Source: an uncultured Lachnospiraceae bacterium (GTDB taxonomy: Bacteria > Bacillota > Clostridia > Lachnospirales > Lachnospiraceae). From it: a stretch of DNA of 64,000 nt. The DNA lies in contig CAJTVD010000003.1 in the NCBI GenBank assembly GCA_910579495.1, forward strand, positions 84,136-148,135. The letters are read 5' to 3'. A program made the position numbers and the translations under genes. Within the stretch, counting starts at the first letter, position 1, and each line of letters opens with the position of its first letter. Positions 27,064 to 36,243 of the stretch are shown piece by piece. Under the pieces are notes generated by a model that made no database searches, was not told the DNA's origin, and saw only the letters and a list, made by a program, of their open reading frames with translations.

Positions 27064-28107
27064 TTAAATACTTTTGTATATAGACAGAAGCTGTTCCATA
27101 TTTTCCTCAATAGAAAACTCTTTGGCTGCCTTTTGGCATGCTGCCCCTCCCAGCCTCCGGCAAAGCTCTTTGTCAGACAAAAGACATTCCAGTACCCTTG
27201 ACAAATTTTCCGGATCCCTTGGCTGGAACAGCATGCCGGTCCTGCCCTCTTCTACCATATAGGGTATTCCCCCTGTCTTTGATGCCGCTATGGCACAGCC
27301 AAAAGACATTGCCTCAAGAATGCACACAGGCTGGCCCTCAAAGTAGGAGGGCAGGACAAAGATATCGCATTTTTGGAGGTATTTTTCTTTCTCTTTCCCT
27401 GTGACCCAGCCCAGCCAGGTAACAGAATCCCCACACTGCCCGGCAATTGTTTTCAGCTCTTCCTCTTCCCAGATTCCTCCCAGATATAAATGGGCACCGG
27501 GATATTTTTCCTTCAGCCCGGGCATAATTCCAAGCAATTCGCCAATGCCCTTCTCCCTGCACAGCCTTCCCAGGAACAGAATCTGCTGCCCGCCATATTC
27601 CTTTTTTGCAGGCGCAGGCATTTTTATACCGTTGGGCAGTATTATGATCCTGCCCTCATCCACCAGGCGGCTGAAAAAGTCCCTCCACACAGGGGTCAGT
27701 ACCAAAAAAGCATCCCCCATAGAGAGCACCTTCTTAATCCTTCTGCGCCCCCGCTCATTAACTTCCTTATAATAAAAGCTTTCAAAATCACCGCCATGCT
27801 GATGTATGACTATTTTTTTCCCATAAAGCTTTGCGGCCCTGATAAAAAAAGATTTTCGGTAATAACTGGCATCAGATGCCATATTCACATGGACAATCTG
27901 GTAAAAGGGCAGCTTTGCCAGAAACCTGGCAAAAGCCTTTACCGCCTGGAAAAGCTTGCGCAATTTGCTCCCCTCCACCATCGTCCCAATATAGCACAGA
28001 TGGATCCTCCCATCCAGCCCTGCGTCATAATAGTTGTTTACCATACCGGAAATGCCGCCGTGGACGCTTCTGTCCGGCCCGGCCATCAGCACTTTTATCT
28101 TTTCCAT
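27064..28107 (-). CDS. GT4 family glycosyltransferase
   Basis: This 347-residue GT-B enzyme begins MEKIKVLMAGPDRSVHGGISGMV, with the glycine loop that binds nucleotide sugar. IVHVNMASDASYYRK and VIHQHGGDF form the acceptor half. The donor half has ILFLGRLCREKGIGELL, PSYFEGQPVCILEAMSFGCAIAASKTGGIP, which is the EX7E region. ATG start four bases after the WbaP-like gene, so it probably adds an early sugar to the sugar-pyrophosphate-undecaprenol made by that enzyme. Confidence 0.92.
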   Translation of the reverse strand: MEKIKVLMAGPDRSVHGGISGMVNNYYDAGLDGRIHLCYIGTMVEGSKLRKLFQAVKAFARFLAKLPFYQIVHVNMASDASYYRKSFFIRAAKLYGKKIVIHQHGGDFESFYYKEVNERGRRRIKKVLSMGDAFLVLTPVWRDFFSRLVDEGRIIILPNGIKMPAPAKKEYGGQQILFLGRLCREKGIGELLGIMPGLKEKYPGAHLYLGGIWEEEELKTIAGQCGDSVTWLGWVTGKEKEKYLQKCDIFVLPSYFEGQPVCILEAMSFGCAIAASKTGGIPYMVEEGRTGMLFQPRDPENLSRVLECLLSDKELCRRLGGAACQKAAKEFSIEENMEQLLSIYKSI

Positions 28108-28111
28108 AATT

Positions 28112-29539
28112 TCATTTTGACCCCCGTCCCGCTATCACTACCCACACAGTGCGCAGTAAAATTTTCATATCAAGCGTCAGGGACCAGTTATCAATGTATT
28201 CCAGGTCATATTTCACCACATCATCAAAATCTTCTATCTCGCTGCGCCCACTGACCTGCCAAAGCCCTGTCAGCCCAGGCGTCATGCTAATCCGCCTTCT
28301 ATAGTACTTGTTATATTTTTCAAACTCGTCGGCAGTAGGGGGCCTGGTGCCCACCAGGCTCATATCCCCCCTGACCACATTGAAAAATTGCGGAAGCTCG
28401 TCAATACTTGTCTTTCTGATAAATTTTCCGACCTTTGTAATGCGGGGGTCATTTTCCATTTTAAACATCAGCCCCTGCATTTCATTCTCCCCTTCCAGCT
28501 CCTTTTTCCGTTCCTCCGCATCTGTATACATGGAACGGAACTTATAGATCTTAAACCTCCTGCCGTTGCGCCCAATCCGTATCTGCGAAAAGAGCGCCGG
28601 CCCCGGGGAATCCAGCTTAATGGCAAGTGCTATAAAAGGGGAGAGCACCCCTGTAATGGCAAGCCCCACCAGCCCGCCTGCAATATCCATCAAGCGTTTA
28701 ACCAAAAGCCGCTTATAACTGCTTTGGAACCTGGTGTAAGTGATAACGGAATAGCCGCCAAAATTTTCTATTTTGCTTCTCTCCTTCTGTATTCCGGATA
28801 ATTCCAGGCAGTAATGGCAGTTGACTCCCATCTCGTCAAAACCCTTTAATATTTCTTGGATCTGTTTCTGGCGGACCTCCGGCGCGTAAATAAACACCTC
28901 GTCCACTGCCATCAATGTCACTTCCTCCATAAACCTGCCGCCAATCCACAGGATGGGGATGCCGTCTATATCCTTTTTCCGGGAAATCTCTTCCTCTTTT
29001 TTATCCGGCAGGCATGCTGCCGCCACGATCTGATAATTAATATCAAGCTGGTCCTGTAATTGCTCCAATACGTCAGATGCCATCCCCTCCTGGGTAATCA
29101 CCAGCATTTTGATCCTGGAAGTTTCAAAATGGTAATAAGTACGCATGCCATTTTTCACTAGCAGGTGCGCCAGCAGCGTAAGCAAAGTATTGATCACCGG
29201 AAAATATATCATCACCAGCCTTGGAAAAACATCCGCCCACTTCAAAAAGAACATAATGGTCTGGGTTACCAGTACCATGACCCCATTGTATTTTACGATT
29301 TCATAAGCTTCCTTCCGTATGCCCCTTTTTAAAAAATTCCTGTTCCAGTCAAGAAAGAAACTATAAATTGTACAAAAAAACAGAAACACAAGACACACCT
29401 GAAAGTGTACCGTCTTATCCTCCATATCCCTGAAATTTCCAAACCTGATATAGGTCGCCAGGGCAAAAGATATCCCTATAGCCACCAGGTCCACAAACCA
29501 AAGACCGTATACCTCTACAATTTTATGCTTCTGCCCCAT
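28112..29539 (-). CDS. Polyprenyl glycosylphosphotransferase, WbaP/CpsE type (initiating transferase)
   Basis: The 475-residue protein has four to five N-terminal membrane segments (about 10-120), a Rossmann-like middle (ETSRIKMLVITQEG) and a C-terminal bacterial sugar transferase domain (about 275-475). Domain motifs: KRLMDIAGGLVGL, RIGRNGRRFKIYKFRSM, RKTSIDELPQFFNVVRGDMSLVGTRPP and MTPGLTGLWQVSGRS. Enzymes with this layout transfer hexose-1-phosphate from UDP-Glc/Gal to undecaprenyl phosphate and start polymer assembly. It is the priming enzyme of the left operon, distinct from the short PglC-like enzyme at 58866. ATG start. Confidence 0.95.
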   Translation of the reverse strand: MGQKHKIVEVYGLWFVDLVAIGISFALATYIRFGNFRDMEDKTVHFQVCLVFLFFCTIYSFFLDWNRNFLKRGIRKEAYEIVKYNGVMVLVTQTIMFFLKWADVFPRLVMIYFPVINTLLTLLAHLLVKNGMRTYYHFETSRIKMLVITQEGMASDVLEQLQDQLDINYQIVAAACLPDKKEEEISRKKDIDGIPILWIGGRFMEEVTLMAVDEVFIYAPEVRQKQIQEILKGFDEMGVNCHYCLELSGIQKERSKIENFGGYSVITYTRFQSSYKRLLVKRLMDIAGGLVGLAITGVLSPFIALAIKLDSPGPALFSQIRIGRNGRRFKIYKFRSMYTDAEERKKELEGENEMQGLMFKMENDPRITKVGKFIRKTSIDELPQFFNVVRGDMSLVGTRPPTADEFEKYNKYYRRRISMTPGLTGLWQVSGRSEIEDFDDVVKYDLEYIDNWSLTLDMKILLRTVWVVIAGRGSK

Positions 29540-29582
29540 CCTTATCCCCCTTGCACGAGTGTTTAAAACAAAGCTTCAACCC

Positions 29583-30521
29583 CTATCTTCTAAGTATACG
29601 CTTTATTTTTCTCAATGCTCTCCTGGCAAAACGCCTTGGTTTCATGGAAACCTTTGTGAAAATCCTTCTTGCAGGGCCCACAGGCGGCAGGATCAAATAT
29701 CTGTACTCTTCTATATGCCGGAGCAGGTATGCAGGGTAGCTCCCATCCACCTCCACCCGTTTAAAGGCAGCGTCCCTTCCAAACATATCCTGCCCCAGGA
29801 GGAGCCGGTCCCTTGCCTCTTTCAAAGTATCCTGGTCATTATATTCCTGGTGTGCTGCCGCCGCCACCTTTTCCCCAATCCGCTTGGACACATCCCGCTC
29901 CTGCCTGCTGCCCATATAGCCGAAATGCCATCCCCCCTCCGCAACCCGGACCGCGCCCGGGTCTGTAGTGGAAGCTTCCCTGAGCTGGATAATCCCCTCC
30001 GCAGGAATGTTCTTTCTGGCAAACACCTTTGTGCCAAGCCACAATCTCCTCTCCACCCCCGGGAATTCCCCGGTAATGGAAAGCAGGTTCCCTGAAACCT
30101 CTTCCATATTGATGTAACAGTAAAACATCCTCTGGGCAAAGTGATAGACTTTATCCGGGTCAAACTCCTCAATGACCTTTTTTAAGGCTACAGGATTAGG
30201 GATCTCATCCACATCGCTTAATATGACCACATCCTCCCCTGACGCCCCTGCCAACCCGCGTATAAGGGCATTCTTCTGGAATTTATCCCTCAGGTGGGTA
30301 GCTGCATCTACCGGGGAATCATCCACCACAATATATTCAATTTTAGGGAGGAACTCCCGGAAAGCTTCCTTATTTTTTTCGAAGCAAAGCTCCTTCGGCT
30401 CTCCGGAAAAAGTTACAGTAGCTTCTTCTATGACAAACCTGTCTACTATAGGATCCAGTATGTGCAGCCGGAGTTTTAAGATATCCAGTTCATTAAAAAA
30501 AGGCACACAATCATATACCAT
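29583..30521 (-). CDS. GT17-like glycosyltransferase (beta-1,4-GlcNAc transferase family)
   Basis: The conserved part starts at MVYDCVPFFNELDILKLRL, the hallmark N-terminus of GT17, so I favour 30521; an upstream ATG at 30548 is possible. Other motifs are FVIEEATVTFSGEPKE, RDKFQKNALIRGL, VVILSDVDEIPNP (DXD-like) and WHFGYMG. GT17 is best known from eukaryotic bisecting GlcNAc transferase; bacterial members sit in capsule loci. The C-terminus is strongly basic (KPRRFARRALRKIKRILRR), which could bind the membrane surface. Confidence 0.85.
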   Translation of the reverse strand: MVYDCVPFFNELDILKLRLHILDPIVDRFVIEEATVTFSGEPKELCFEKNKEAFREFLPKIEYIVVDDSPVDAATHLRDKFQKNALIRGLAGASGEDVVILSDVDEIPNPVALKKVIEEFDPDKVYHFAQRMFYCYINMEEVSGNLLSITGEFPGVERRLWLGTKVFARKNIPAEGIIQLREASTTDPGAVRVAEGGWHFGYMGSRQERDVSKRIGEKVAAAAHQEYNDQDTLKEARDRLLLGQDMFGRDAAFKRVEVDGSYPAYLLRHIEEYRYLILPPVGPARRIFTKVSMKPRRFARRALRKIKRILRR

Positions 30522-30553
30522 ATCATCATCCCCATTTCCCAGTGACATTACCG

Positions 30554-31327
30554 TTAATTGCCTTTAAAATGCCTCCAGAACAAAAAAGGCCTTATGATGC
30601 CCTTTGCCTTCAGCCACCTTGCCGTCCACGGGTTTTCGAAACGGGGATACTGTCCATTCCGCCCCCACCACTTATGGAAAGCAAAGGGGGCATCCACATC
30701 CAGGACCTCCGGGACCGGATGTTCATGGCTAAAATATTTTGCCACTTCCACAGGCGCAATCTTCATTCCCGCTGCTTCTATCCTGTGCCTGTTCCTGCAG
30801 CACAGGAAAATATCTTCATTAAAAAACCCTTCCTCATCCTTCTCCCAGACAAGCTGCGCCTGCCCCGGGAAATCCAGGAACCTTTTGCTCCGCAGGGACA
30901 CACTGTTGCCCACCCTGCACAGGTTTCCATAAATATCATGGTAGCTGTGCTTTTTCCCAGGGGCAGGCACAGGCCAGGGAGCGCCGATGTAGTCATAAGA
31001 GAGGAACTCCTCCCGCCACTTTTCCGGATGGACCACAAACCCGTCATAGTGGACCAAAAGCACATAGTCCGTATGGATATACTGCCCAAGCTCATAGGCA
31101 ACCTTATAGTTAAAACAGTCAATATCTGTCAATTTTGAGGTATGCCTGTATACTATTCCCCCAGGCAGCGCCAAAGGCCTTCTGTGGGTAATTAAAACCA
31201 CTTCCCCAAATTCAATTCCCTGCATACTGTATTCCAGCGCTTTTAGGGTCTCATAAACCTTTACGCTGGTCATTGCCGCCAGTGTCACCTGGGGGAGTTT
31301 CCGTTTCTGTCCTTTCAAATCTGTCAT
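30554..31327 (-). CDS. DUF5672 family putative glycosyltransferase
   Basis: A 257-residue protein matching the DUF5672 pattern: DYVLLVHYDGFVVHPEKW, YDYIGAPWPVP, VGNSVSLRSKRFLDF, FFNEDIFLCCRNRH, APVEVAKYFSHEHP and a final FAFHKWWGRNG. The D-G-F and E-D-I elements resemble metal/donor binding in GT-A folds. The family is common in polysaccharide loci of Bacteroidetes and Lachnospiraceae. ATG start overlaps the upstream stop by four bases. Confidence 0.85.
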   Translation of the reverse strand: MTDLKGQKRKLPQVTLAAMTSVKVYETLKALEYSMQGIEFGEVVLITHRRPLALPGGIVYRHTSKLTDIDCFNYKVAYELGQYIHTDYVLLVHYDGFVVHPEKWREEFLSYDYIGAPWPVPAPGKKHSYHDIYGNLCRVGNSVSLRSKRFLDFPGQAQLVWEKDEEGFFNEDIFLCCRNRHRIEAAGMKIAPVEVAKYFSHEHPVPEVLDVDAPFAFHKWWGRNGQYPRFENPWTARWLKAKGIIRPFLFWRHFKGN

Positions 31328-32382
31328 TTCCCTGCCCTATCTGATCCTTCATCCCTTTTACAGGCCAGCCGCAGCCTTCTTCCCACACCACGCCCAAGCC
31401 GGAGCAGCCTGTGCGCCAGGTAACGGGTACGGCTCTTTTGCCCTTCCACCAAAAGGCTTATCCCGCTGGGCTTTTGGCCCAGCTTTCTATACCGGGGAGA
31501 CCTTTGCTTGTATTCCTTTAATTCCTCCAGGCACTCCTGCCAGCTGCAAACCCTTCCCTTCCGGTCCTGGTAATGCCATCCCTCATAAATATTTTGTTCC
31601 GATGCCCAATAACCGTCAGACACATTATGCCTGGCCCAATACTTTGGCGCCAGGATATACCGCACATCCGTGCTGGTAAAGGCCGGGAAATAGGCAAAGG
31701 ACGAATTAGAAAGAAGCAGGTATTTGGCATTCTTCAAAATAGAGTAATCCTTGGCCAAGCCAAAATTATAAGCCGGAATGCCAGGCAGGATCCGGGAGGC
31801 TTCCTTTACATCATTGGTAATGATCATAAATTCCATTTCCGGATTTATTTTTTTCATATTCCGGATGCCGTCCTTCCAGTATTTTTTCCGTAGGTACAGC
31901 TCCGGGCAGTCCAGATAATCGCTGCACCGCAAATGCAGGATGCAGAGATTATCCCGGCTGTATTCCCGGCAATCATATTCTTCTTTTACCTTAAGCCACT
32001 GCCGGATTTCTTCTTTATGCTTTTTGTAATAAGCCTCCGCCTGCATATTCCCATAAAGCAGCGTATTATCCTCCGGCTGTAAAAGCCCTCCATCCACTCC
32101 TGCCACATAACAGCCGTGGCTTAAATCATGCCCGGAATTCCCCACATAAATACGCTCTTCTTTCTCATAATATATCTGCCTGTAGCTTTCCTTTGACGAA
32201 GGGACGCCGTAATCTAAATCCATGAAGTACATGCCACAGTTGCTGTGCATATTATTGGCAACGGTTTCGCTGCCCAAAATGCTGAATTCAAAGCCCCTGT
32301 CCATGGCAATGCATCTTGTGGTAACATAACAAAACAACTGATTGCCCAGTCCCTGCCCTTTTAATAACTCTGTGCCAAGCAT
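31324..32382 (-). CDS. Divergent GT11-like fucosyltransferase
   Basis: The N-terminal GQGLGNQLFCYVTTRCIA is the GT11 glycine motif. The donor motif reads LHLRCSDYLD, keeping the histidine, first arginine and aspartate but with Cys in place of the second Arg. MIITNDVKEAS and LKNAKYLLLSNSSFAYFPAF correspond to the later family blocks. A basic tail of about 60 residues follows the catalytic part. The protein is 352 residues, longer than normal. Probable deoxyhexosyl transferase with altered specificity. Confidence 0.75.
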   Translation of the reverse strand: MLGTELLKGQGLGNQLFCYVTTRCIAMDRGFEFSILGSETVANNMHSNCGMYFMDLDYGVPSSKESYRQIYYEKEERIYVGNSGHDLSHGCYVAGVDGGLLQPEDNTLLYGNMQAEAYYKKHKEEIRQWLKVKEEYDCREYSRDNLCILHLRCSDYLDCPELYLRKKYWKDGIRNMKKINPEMEFMIITNDVKEASRILPGIPAYNFGLAKDYSILKNAKYLLLSNSSFAYFPAFTSTDVRYILAPKYWARHNVSDGYWASEQNIYEGWHYQDRKGRVCSWQECLEELKEYKQRSPRYRKLGQKPSGISLLVEGQKSRTRYLAHRLLRLGRGVGRRLRLACKRDEGSDRAGK

Positions 32383-32384
32383 AC

Positions 32385-34169
32385 CTAAACCTCCGCTGTC
32401 CTGTGCAATACCGTCTCCACCAGCTTCCCATCCTCCACCTTATAAACCACATCGCATTTTTCAATGGTATTTAACCTGTGGGCAATAATGACCATGGTCT
32501 TTTTCCCATGGAAGCTGTTCACTGCCTCCATCACCGCCGCCTCCGTGTCATTATCCAAAGCGGAAGTGGCTTCATCGAACACCAGTATCTCCGGGTCATT
32601 GTAAAGAGCCCTGGCAATACCGATCCTCTGCCTCTGCCCGCCGGAGAGCCGCACCCCCCTGTCGCCTATGGCAGTGTCAAGCCCCTCCGGAAGTTCCTCC
32701 ACAAAAGCCTTCAGCTGGGCTTCCTCCAGCACCTCCCATATCCTCTGGTCGTCAATGGCATCCCTGTCAATGCCAAAGGCAATGTTATCCCTGATAGGCT
32801 CGTCAATGAGATAAATAGACTGGGGGATATATCCCACCTGGGCAAGCCAGGATTCATAATTTTTAAAAATATCCACGCCGTCACAGGTAATTTTTCCTTC
32901 CTGGGCGTGCAAAAGTCCCAGGAGCACATCCACAATAGTAGACTTGCCAGCACCGGAAGCGCCCACAATACCCACAGATTTTCCCTTGGGCACTGCCATA
33001 CTGGCATCCCTGAAAATATATTTGCCGGAATCCGGATAATGAAAACTAATATGGCTAAGCTCTATTTTATCCTCCAGCTTTAATTTTTCTGCCTGGGAGT
33101 TGGCCCTGCGTTCCGCCAGCATGGCGTCCGTTTTCATCCCCTCCTGCAGGTTTTCATACACAAAATCAAGGCTGGGCTGGGTATAGGCAATCTCCGTAAT
33201 ATAGGTATTAATCCGGTTTACGCTGGGCAGCACACGGATTGCTGCCACCGCAAAAGCCGATATAGTCTTCACGATGGCCTTCACATCACCGCCGCCATTA
33301 ATATAAACCGCAATAAAAGAAAGCATGCTGACAATAAACACCGTCTCTATCAAAAGCCTGGGAATATTGTTCATCACCGCATAGTTCCTGGCCACATCAG
33401 CGCCCACCTTGCCGGTTTCATAATAATTGCGCACAAAAAATTCTTCCCTGTTAAGCACCTTCACATCCTTAAGCCCATAGGTTGCCTGGATTCTCCATTT
33501 GGCGATCCTTGACTGGATTGCCTGGTTCCTGGCCCCGGTCTTGTTCATCCTGGGCTTAAAGAACTTGATGATAAACAATGTCATAAAGCCAAACACAGCG
33601 ATAATAAACAATGTCATGGACACATCCTGCCACAGCAGTACAAGAAAGATCAGCAGGGAAACCACCGCCTCGCTGGCAAGCTGCAAAAGCGCCAGGATCA
33701 GTGCAAACGTCTGGGGAATATCGCTGTCTGTAATACGGAACACAGTAGGGATATCCGCCCCCAGGTATTTTTCATAGGGCCTGTTTAAAAACTCTGCCAT
33801 TACCCGGCTGATCATATGGTTCCTGTTCCGGGTAATAAAGGTATTTTGCCTGTAGGTCAGAAACAGGATATAGAGATTTTTCACCACATAAATTCCCATC
33901 AGCCCAAAAAGCAATGCCATGGTCACCTGTTCCATGCTATGAATGCGGAGCATTTGGCAAAGCTCCTGCAAGATCCCATACTTGTCAATGTACCCCTGCA
34001 GCTCCTCCGGTGTCAGCAGCGCCGTCACCACCGGGATCATAGCGCCTACCCCCAGGGTTTCCAGAAGGCCGCCCACAAAAATCATGATACCCAGCAGGGC
34101 AAGCTGGAATTTCTGTTTTCTGTCAAATATATAGCTGATTTTATCAAACAAGGTTATCTTTTTTTCCAT
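32385..34169 (-). CDS. ABC transporter, fused permease and ATPase (second exporter)
   Basis: A 594-residue ABC half-exporter: six membrane segments in about residues 20-340 and an ATPase with Walker A GASGAGKS (403-410), signature LSGGQ (508-512), Walker B ILVFDE (528-533) and switch His in IIAHRLNT (about 564). It is paralogous to the exporter at 4205-5944. It has AAAGGAG before its ATG and its own candidate promoter at 34227-34255. Likely flips a lipid-linked glycan or a glycan-linked lipid. Confidence 0.92.
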   Translation of the reverse strand: MEKKITLFDKISYIFDRKQKFQLALLGIMIFVGGLLETLGVGAMIPVVTALLTPEELQGYIDKYGILQELCQMLRIHSMEQVTMALLFGLMGIYVVKNLYILFLTYRQNTFITRNRNHMISRVMAEFLNRPYEKYLGADIPTVFRITDSDIPQTFALILALLQLASEAVVSLLIFLVLLWQDVSMTLFIIAVFGFMTLFIIKFFKPRMNKTGARNQAIQSRIAKWRIQATYGLKDVKVLNREEFFVRNYYETGKVGADVARNYAVMNNIPRLLIETVFIVSMLSFIAVYINGGGDVKAIVKTISAFAVAAIRVLPSVNRINTYITEIAYTQPSLDFVYENLQEGMKTDAMLAERRANSQAEKLKLEDKIELSHISFHYPDSGKYIFRDASMAVPKGKSVGIVGASGAGKSTIVDVLLGLLHAQEGKITCDGVDIFKNYESWLAQVGYIPQSIYLIDEPIRDNIAFGIDRDAIDDQRIWEVLEEAQLKAFVEELPEGLDTAIGDRGVRLSGGQRQRIGIARALYNDPEILVFDEATSALDNDTEAAVMEAVNSFHGKKTMVIIAHRLNTIEKCDVVYKVEDGKLVETVLHRTAEV

Positions 34170-34226
34170 GCAGCTCCTTTACACTTCCCCGGAATACACC
34201 AGACAGGGCACGACACTTTTTGAGAA

Positions 34227-34255
34227 ATTATACCATATTCCGGCCCCACAGGCAA
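34227..34255 (-). promoter_or_regulatory. Candidate internal sigma-A promoter before the second ABC exporter
   Basis: On the minus strand TTGCCT (34255-34250) is 17 bases from TATAAT (34232-34227), which is preceded by TGG, forming an extended -10. It lies in the only longer gap (about 90 bases) in this part of the operon, just after the GT2 stop, and would give a leader of roughly 50 bases before the ABC gene. Confidence 0.65.
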
Positions 34256-34258
34256 ACC

Positions 34259-35278
34259 CTACCCCTTTTTCTGCCGGAGGGGGATGACCAGCCTGTCATA
34301 AAGCCGCACCGCCTGGTAATAAGCTCCCGGCCATAACAATGCCAGCGCCATCCTGGCCTTATCCCCTGCCGCCACAAAGGAATTCCCGTAAATCCTACGT
34401 ATTTCCTCCCTTTCCCTGCGCAACAGCCCGGCAAGCTCCCTGGCTGCCCCTCCCATCTCCCTCTCCCTGAAGTCCACATAGTAAAACAGCATCCTTCGGT
34501 AAAAATGGTAAGCTGCCTTCTTTGCCAAAAGCCCCATTTGGGCCTCCTTCAGGCAACTAACCTGCTCCCTCCAGAAAGGGATCTCATCCTGGAACCTCCG
34601 TTCCCCCAGCCCCTGGTTCATAATGCTGCCCTCCCGGTCCGGCGTGTAGTGGTAAAACGGCGTATCCAGGTAAACACAGGTTTTTATGTTTAAAAAAGCT
34701 TTTGTAGTATAAATAATATCTTCTGATTTTCTGCCCACAGGAAACCGGATTCCCTCCACCAGGTCCCTGCGGAAAAGTTTGCTCCACACAGAATTGTAAA
34801 TATGGTATGTGCGGTTGTCACAGATATAAACCTCCAGTGCCTCTTCCCTTGTGAGGATTTCCGCCTTCCCGGTAAAGCAATTTTCATCCGCCCCGGCCCC
34901 CTGCCAGTAGGCACAGACTGCCATCTGTGCCTGATGGTCCTCACACGCATCCAGCATTGCCTTGTACATATCCCTCTCTACCCAGTCATCCCCGTCCACA
35001 TAGCCGATATACTCTCCCCTTGCCAGGGAAAGCCCGCTGTTGCGCGCCCCGGACAGCCCCATGTTCGCCTGGTGGATCACCTTTATCCGTTTATCCATGG
35101 CAGCATAGCGGTCGCAGACAGCTCCTGTGCTGTCCTTTGAGCCATCATCCACCACAATAAATTCCATATGGGGGTAGCTTTGGCCCAACAGGCTGTCCAG
35201 GCATCTGGGGAGATATTCTTCTATATTATAAGCGGCTACAATTACGGAAACCAGCCTTCTATCTGTCTCCCCCTTCAT
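34259..35278 (-). CDS. GT2 family glycosyltransferase
   Basis: The 339-residue chain has the GT2 signatures RLVSVIVAAYNIEEYLPRCLDSL, FIVVDDGSKDSTGAVCD, GLSGARNSGLSLARGEYIG and YVDGDDWVE (DXD). The C-terminal half has the helix-rich tail usual in capsule GT2s. The ATG overlaps the upstream fucosyltransferase stop (ATGA). Third gene from the operon promoter. Sugar specificity unknown. Confidence 0.9.
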   Translation of the reverse strand: MKGETDRRLVSVIVAAYNIEEYLPRCLDSLLGQSYPHMEFIVVDDGSKDSTGAVCDRYAAMDKRIKVIHQANMGLSGARNSGLSLARGEYIGYVDGDDWVERDMYKAMLDACEDHQAQMAVCAYWQGAGADENCFTGKAEILTREEALEVYICDNRTYHIYNSVWSKLFRRDLVEGIRFPVGRKSEDIIYTTKAFLNIKTCVYLDTPFYHYTPDREGSIMNQGLGERRFQDEIPFWREQVSCLKEAQMGLLAKKAAYHFYRRMLFYYVDFREREMGGAARELAGLLRREREEIRRIYGNSFVAAGDKARMALALLWPGAYYQAVRLYDRLVIPLRQKKG

Positions 35279-36183
35279 CCTGCCAACCTACCTTCCCCAT
35301 TAACCCGAATCATCCCTTCTGTAAAAATATCAATATAGTCCTGGCCGCGGAGCCACAGGGCAGGGGCTATTACCTTTTTCCCCGGGCTTCCATTGAGCCA
35401 TGCCCCCCACCAGCTAAAGCTGGAATTGGCAATAATGTGGTGGCGGCATCTGCTCATTAAAAGCATATCCAAATATCCCTTGTCCTCCGTCGTCCCTTCT
35501 ATCACGGTAAATCTCCCATCCTCCCCGTAAATGCGGCTGGCCCACTGCTTTGCCCATGCCGGCTCATTGGAAAAAATAAAGAATTTTGCCCCCGGCAGCT
35601 CCTCCTCCATCAGTGTTACTGCCTTTTGGTAATACTCTTCTGTACAGATCCCCCCATAGACACTGGCCATTTCCAGATAGTCCCCTCTGCGGATATGCAA
35701 AGACACGGATTCACAATTTTTAATCTGCAAAAGATACCCTTCCGTTTTTTCCTTCCGCCCTGCCCCTGCCCTCTGCCAGATTCCATCAGAAAAGGCAAAC
35801 GCCTGCCTCACCTGCTGCTCTATATCCTTAAAATATTTTTCACTTTGAAAATAGCCTGTAAGATAGGCATCCTCCTGCAAAAGCACCTGGGGGTCAAAAT
35901 TGCAGTCCTTTTCATGGTATTCCCTGGACCTTCTTCCAAACAGCTTCCTGCGGATCCTGTGGGCCAGCTTCCTGGAGCCATCTGTGATTTCATTGATTTC
36001 AGCTTTATCTGCCCTGGGGTAAGTAATGCCAAATGCCCACAGCATAATCGGCCTGGCGTTCGCCAATCCATACTCAGTAATATCATCAAATTTTACTTCC
36101 TTCCCCATAGAGCGGAGCTTAAGGTACAGGGCATACTGGAACATCTGGTTCCCCAGCCCCCCTGTCATCCTGATAATATTCAT
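35275..36183 (-). CDS. GT11 alpha-1,2-fucosyltransferase-like enzyme
   Basis: Start at 36183 (MNIIRMTGGLGNQMFQYALY) has AGGGGGA upstream; the longer frame to 36240 would read into the intergenic region. The 302-residue length fits GT11. Motifs: SLHIRRGDYLE (intact HxRRGDY), FFIFSNEPAWAKQW and MLLMSRCRHHIIANSSFSWWGAWL. It is a tandem paralogue of the adjacent gene at 36244-37203; protein starts and the C-terminal third are nearly identical in wording. Confidence 0.92.
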   Translation of the reverse strand: MNIIRMTGGLGNQMFQYALYLKLRSMGKEVKFDDITEYGLANARPIMLWAFGITYPRADKAEINEITDGSRKLAHRIRRKLFGRRSREYHEKDCNFDPQVLLQEDAYLTGYFQSEKYFKDIEQQVRQAFAFSDGIWQRAGAGRKEKTEGYLLQIKNCESVSLHIRRGDYLEMASVYGGICTEEYYQKAVTLMEEELPGAKFFIFSNEPAWAKQWASRIYGEDGRFTVIEGTTEDKGYLDMLLMSRCRHHIIANSSFSWWGAWLNGSPGKKVIAPALWLRGQDYIDIFTEGMIRVNGEGRLAG

Positions 36184-36243
36184 AATGTTTCCCCCTGCCT
36201 GTGGCGGGATTTGCCATGGGGCTATGCCAGATGCTTCCAATGT

